Source: Baffinella frigidus
Taxonomy: Eukaryota; Cryptophyceae; Cryptomonadales; Baffinellaceae
Assembly (NCBI GenBank): GCA_026770585.1
Contig: MU646379.1
Coordinates: 707,678 to 719,644 of the forward strand
Length of the DNA: 11,967 nucleotides
Direction of reading: 5' to 3'
Of the stretch, positions 11,109-11,967 are shown one piece after another. The notes under the pieces are model-generated. The model saw nothing but the letters and a program-made list of their open reading frames with translations, was not told where the DNA came from and did not search any database. The translations under genes were made by a program, and so were the position numbers. The number at the start of each line of letters is the position of its first letter. Within the stretch, counting starts at the first letter, position 1.

Positions 11109-11240
11109 CAGGGATAACTCGAAATTAAGGACACGCACCGCCCTAGGGTCCCAGCCCAGCTGGGCCTAGGAGCATAGGGTGATACGAGCATAGGATCACC
11201 CTATGGGCGGCGCGTGTCCTTAATTTCGAGTAAACTATGT
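11109..11240. mobile_element. Element I, distant relative of MITE F (132 bp)
   Basis: The strong arms ACTCGAAATTAAGGACACGC and partner continue to CGCCC. The left terminus CAGGGATAACTCG resembles F (CAGGGGTACCTCG), and TA lies on both sides (11107-11108 and 11241-11242). Inside, CATAGGGTGAT/ATCACCCTATG and GCCCAGCTGGGC form smaller hairpins. Confidence 0.85.
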
Positions 11241-11242
11241 TA

Positions 11243-11374
11243 CAAGGCTGCGAGAACGAGGGTCATGTTTGACCCCTATCAGGTGGTAGGCCCCAACCCT
11301 CAAGGCCTGCATAGGTGTGTACATGTACTAGGCTGCTCGCCACTTAGGGGGTAGGGCTGCAAACGCGTGTGCAC
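11243..11374. other. No gene seen
   Basis: Only small features appear: GGGTCAtgtTTGACCC stem and the palindrome TACATGTA. It would be intronic if the exon at 11375-11452 is real. Confidence 0.4.
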
Positions 11375-11452
11375 CTGAAAGGCATCCATGCGATCTTTCC
11401 GCACACGCCACTGCCTTGCGATCTCCGGAGTCGTCAGCCCTGTGAACTTTAC
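11375..11452 (-). CDS. Candidate minus-strand exon, HTH-like (GLTTPEIARQWRVRKDR)
   Basis: On the minus strand the 78-nt segment lies between acceptor GCGTTTGTTGCAG and donor CAG|GTGCAC. It reads VKFTGLTTPEIARQWRV then RKDRMDAFQ. TTPEIARQWRVRKDR has the pattern of a helix-turn-helix (helix with EIA, turn, basic recognition helix). That would suit a DNA-binding protein or a transposase or recombinase N-terminus, but one exon cannot decide it. It is in the same direction as the coiled-coil-like exons at 10333-10618, possibly the same gene. Confidence 0.5.
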
Positions 11453-11490
11453 CTGCAACAAACGCGAGAGAATCGGTTATTGAAACAAAC

Positions 11491-11639
11491 TTATCTCGGA
11501 AAACGAGTTCTAAAACTCGTTTTCTTAAGTCAATCCCCCTACAAATTCGTCAACTTATTTTTACTCTCCGCATAAGTTGACAAATTTATAGGGGAATTCA
11601 CTTCAGAAAACGAGTTTTAGAACTCGTTTTCTGAGATAA
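11491..11639. mobile_element. Element J (149 bp, 4-bp duplication AAAC)
   Basis: The arms TTATCTCGGAAAACGAGTTC and the inverted TTATCTCAGAAAACGAGTTC extend about 65 bp through GTCAACTTAT. AAAC flanks both sides (11487-11490 and 11640-11643). Each arm itself folds (GAAAACGAGTT ctaa AACTCGTTTTC). The terminus TTATCTCGGA matches S and U. Confidence 0.95.
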
Positions 11640-11742
11640 AAACACGACCACAAGAAATGTTCCCCCGTGGGGGTTGTTGCACTGCCAGGCCATCCTCAAG
11701 TGGCTAGGTGGTCACATTTGATCCCAAGCACGTCGTACACAA

Positions 11743-11743
<1 letters not shown>

Positions 11744-11791
<48 letters not shown>

Positions 11792-11826
11792 CACATACAC
11801 ACACACACACACACACACATACACAC
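11744..11826. repeat. (CA)n microsatellite
   Basis: About 40 CA units with two interruptions (CG, CATA). Open frames crossing it are artefacts. Confidence 0.99.
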
Positions 11827-11852
11827 CTAGAGAGGGTGTGATTAGTTTTGCG

Positions 11853-11855
<3 letters not shown>

Positions 11856-11890
<35 letters not shown>
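11856..11890. repeat. (GA)n microsatellite
   Basis: GA units from about 11856 to 11890 with one AAAG interruption. Confidence 0.98.
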
Positions 11891-11893
<3 letters not shown>

Positions 11894-11911
11894 AGAGCTG
11901 CGGGGCGGGGA

Positions 11912-11967
11912 TAGGGTGTAGGGTGTAGGGTGCAGGGTGTAGGGTGCAGGGTGCAGGGTGTATGGTG
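11912..11967. repeat. TAGGGTG heptamer array, 8 units, runs off the window
   Basis: Eight 7-bp units (TAGGGTG or CAGGGTG, last one TATGGTG) fill the last 56 bases exactly. It is the same heptamer, opposite strand, as the array at 3391-3505. Confidence 0.95.

Noticed and set aside
11667-11921. Open frame across the CA and GA microsatellites
   Set aside because: Its length comes only from simple repeats.
1-11967. Autonomous transposase for any of the MITE families
   Set aside because: No frame carries a recognisable catalytic DDE/D arrangement; only one short HTH-like exon is present.

Overview
This window looks like nuclear DNA from a eukaryote, most likely a protist or alga. There is no prokaryotic gene density. 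Protein-like stretches are short and bounded by GT-AG splice signals with polypyrimidine tracts. The rest is micro- and minisatellites and an extreme density of short inverted-repeat elements (MITE-like, non-autonomous DNA transposons). I count about 28 whole or partial elements in roughly 16 terminal-repeat families, covering about one third of the 12 kb. No transposase, rRNA, tRNA, CRISPR array or complete recognisable gene was found. The species cannot be named from sequence alone.

Layout. 1-252 is a 23-bp minisatellite. 282-1100 has MITE A copies and duplicated fragments of one exon (ELGADVE / EAIKAAE). 1198-2230 holds four unrelated elements (B, C1, D, E) around one candidate exon. 2540-3620 has MITE A2, a protein-like exon ending in a perfect 62-bp palindrome, MITE L, a duplicated exon and a telomere-like heptamer array. 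3700-5075 is a set of duplicated segments carrying MITEs C2, A3 and G1. 5186-7052 is a tandem series of decayed copies of one exon (DAAYLIRALNKG), interrupted by elements X, N, O, Q, S and T.

7164-8824 is the best candidate for a real gene 3' end. Five + strand exons, all in phase 0, end at a stop codon, and every intron carries a MITE, a minisatellite or simple repeats. 8835-11021 is dominated by seven copies of the 117-bp MITE F, plus G3, A4 and A5, with a duplicated minus-strand coiled-coil-like exon on both sides of A5. 11109-11967 has elements I and J, a minus-strand exon resembling a helix-turn-helix, (CA)n, (GA)n and the telomere-like heptamer again on the opposite strand.

The most informative observations are these. 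Three elements (S, U, J, possibly T) share a terminus TYATCTCGGA and different 4-bp target duplications, and do not match the TA-duplicating families around them. Filled and empty sites for MITEs F, C and T are preserved inside the window. Two MITEs (G2 and A5) make up nearly the whole of a candidate intron, as in introner-type intron gain. A perfect zero-spacer palindrome duplicates the end of an exon. All protein functions are unknown.
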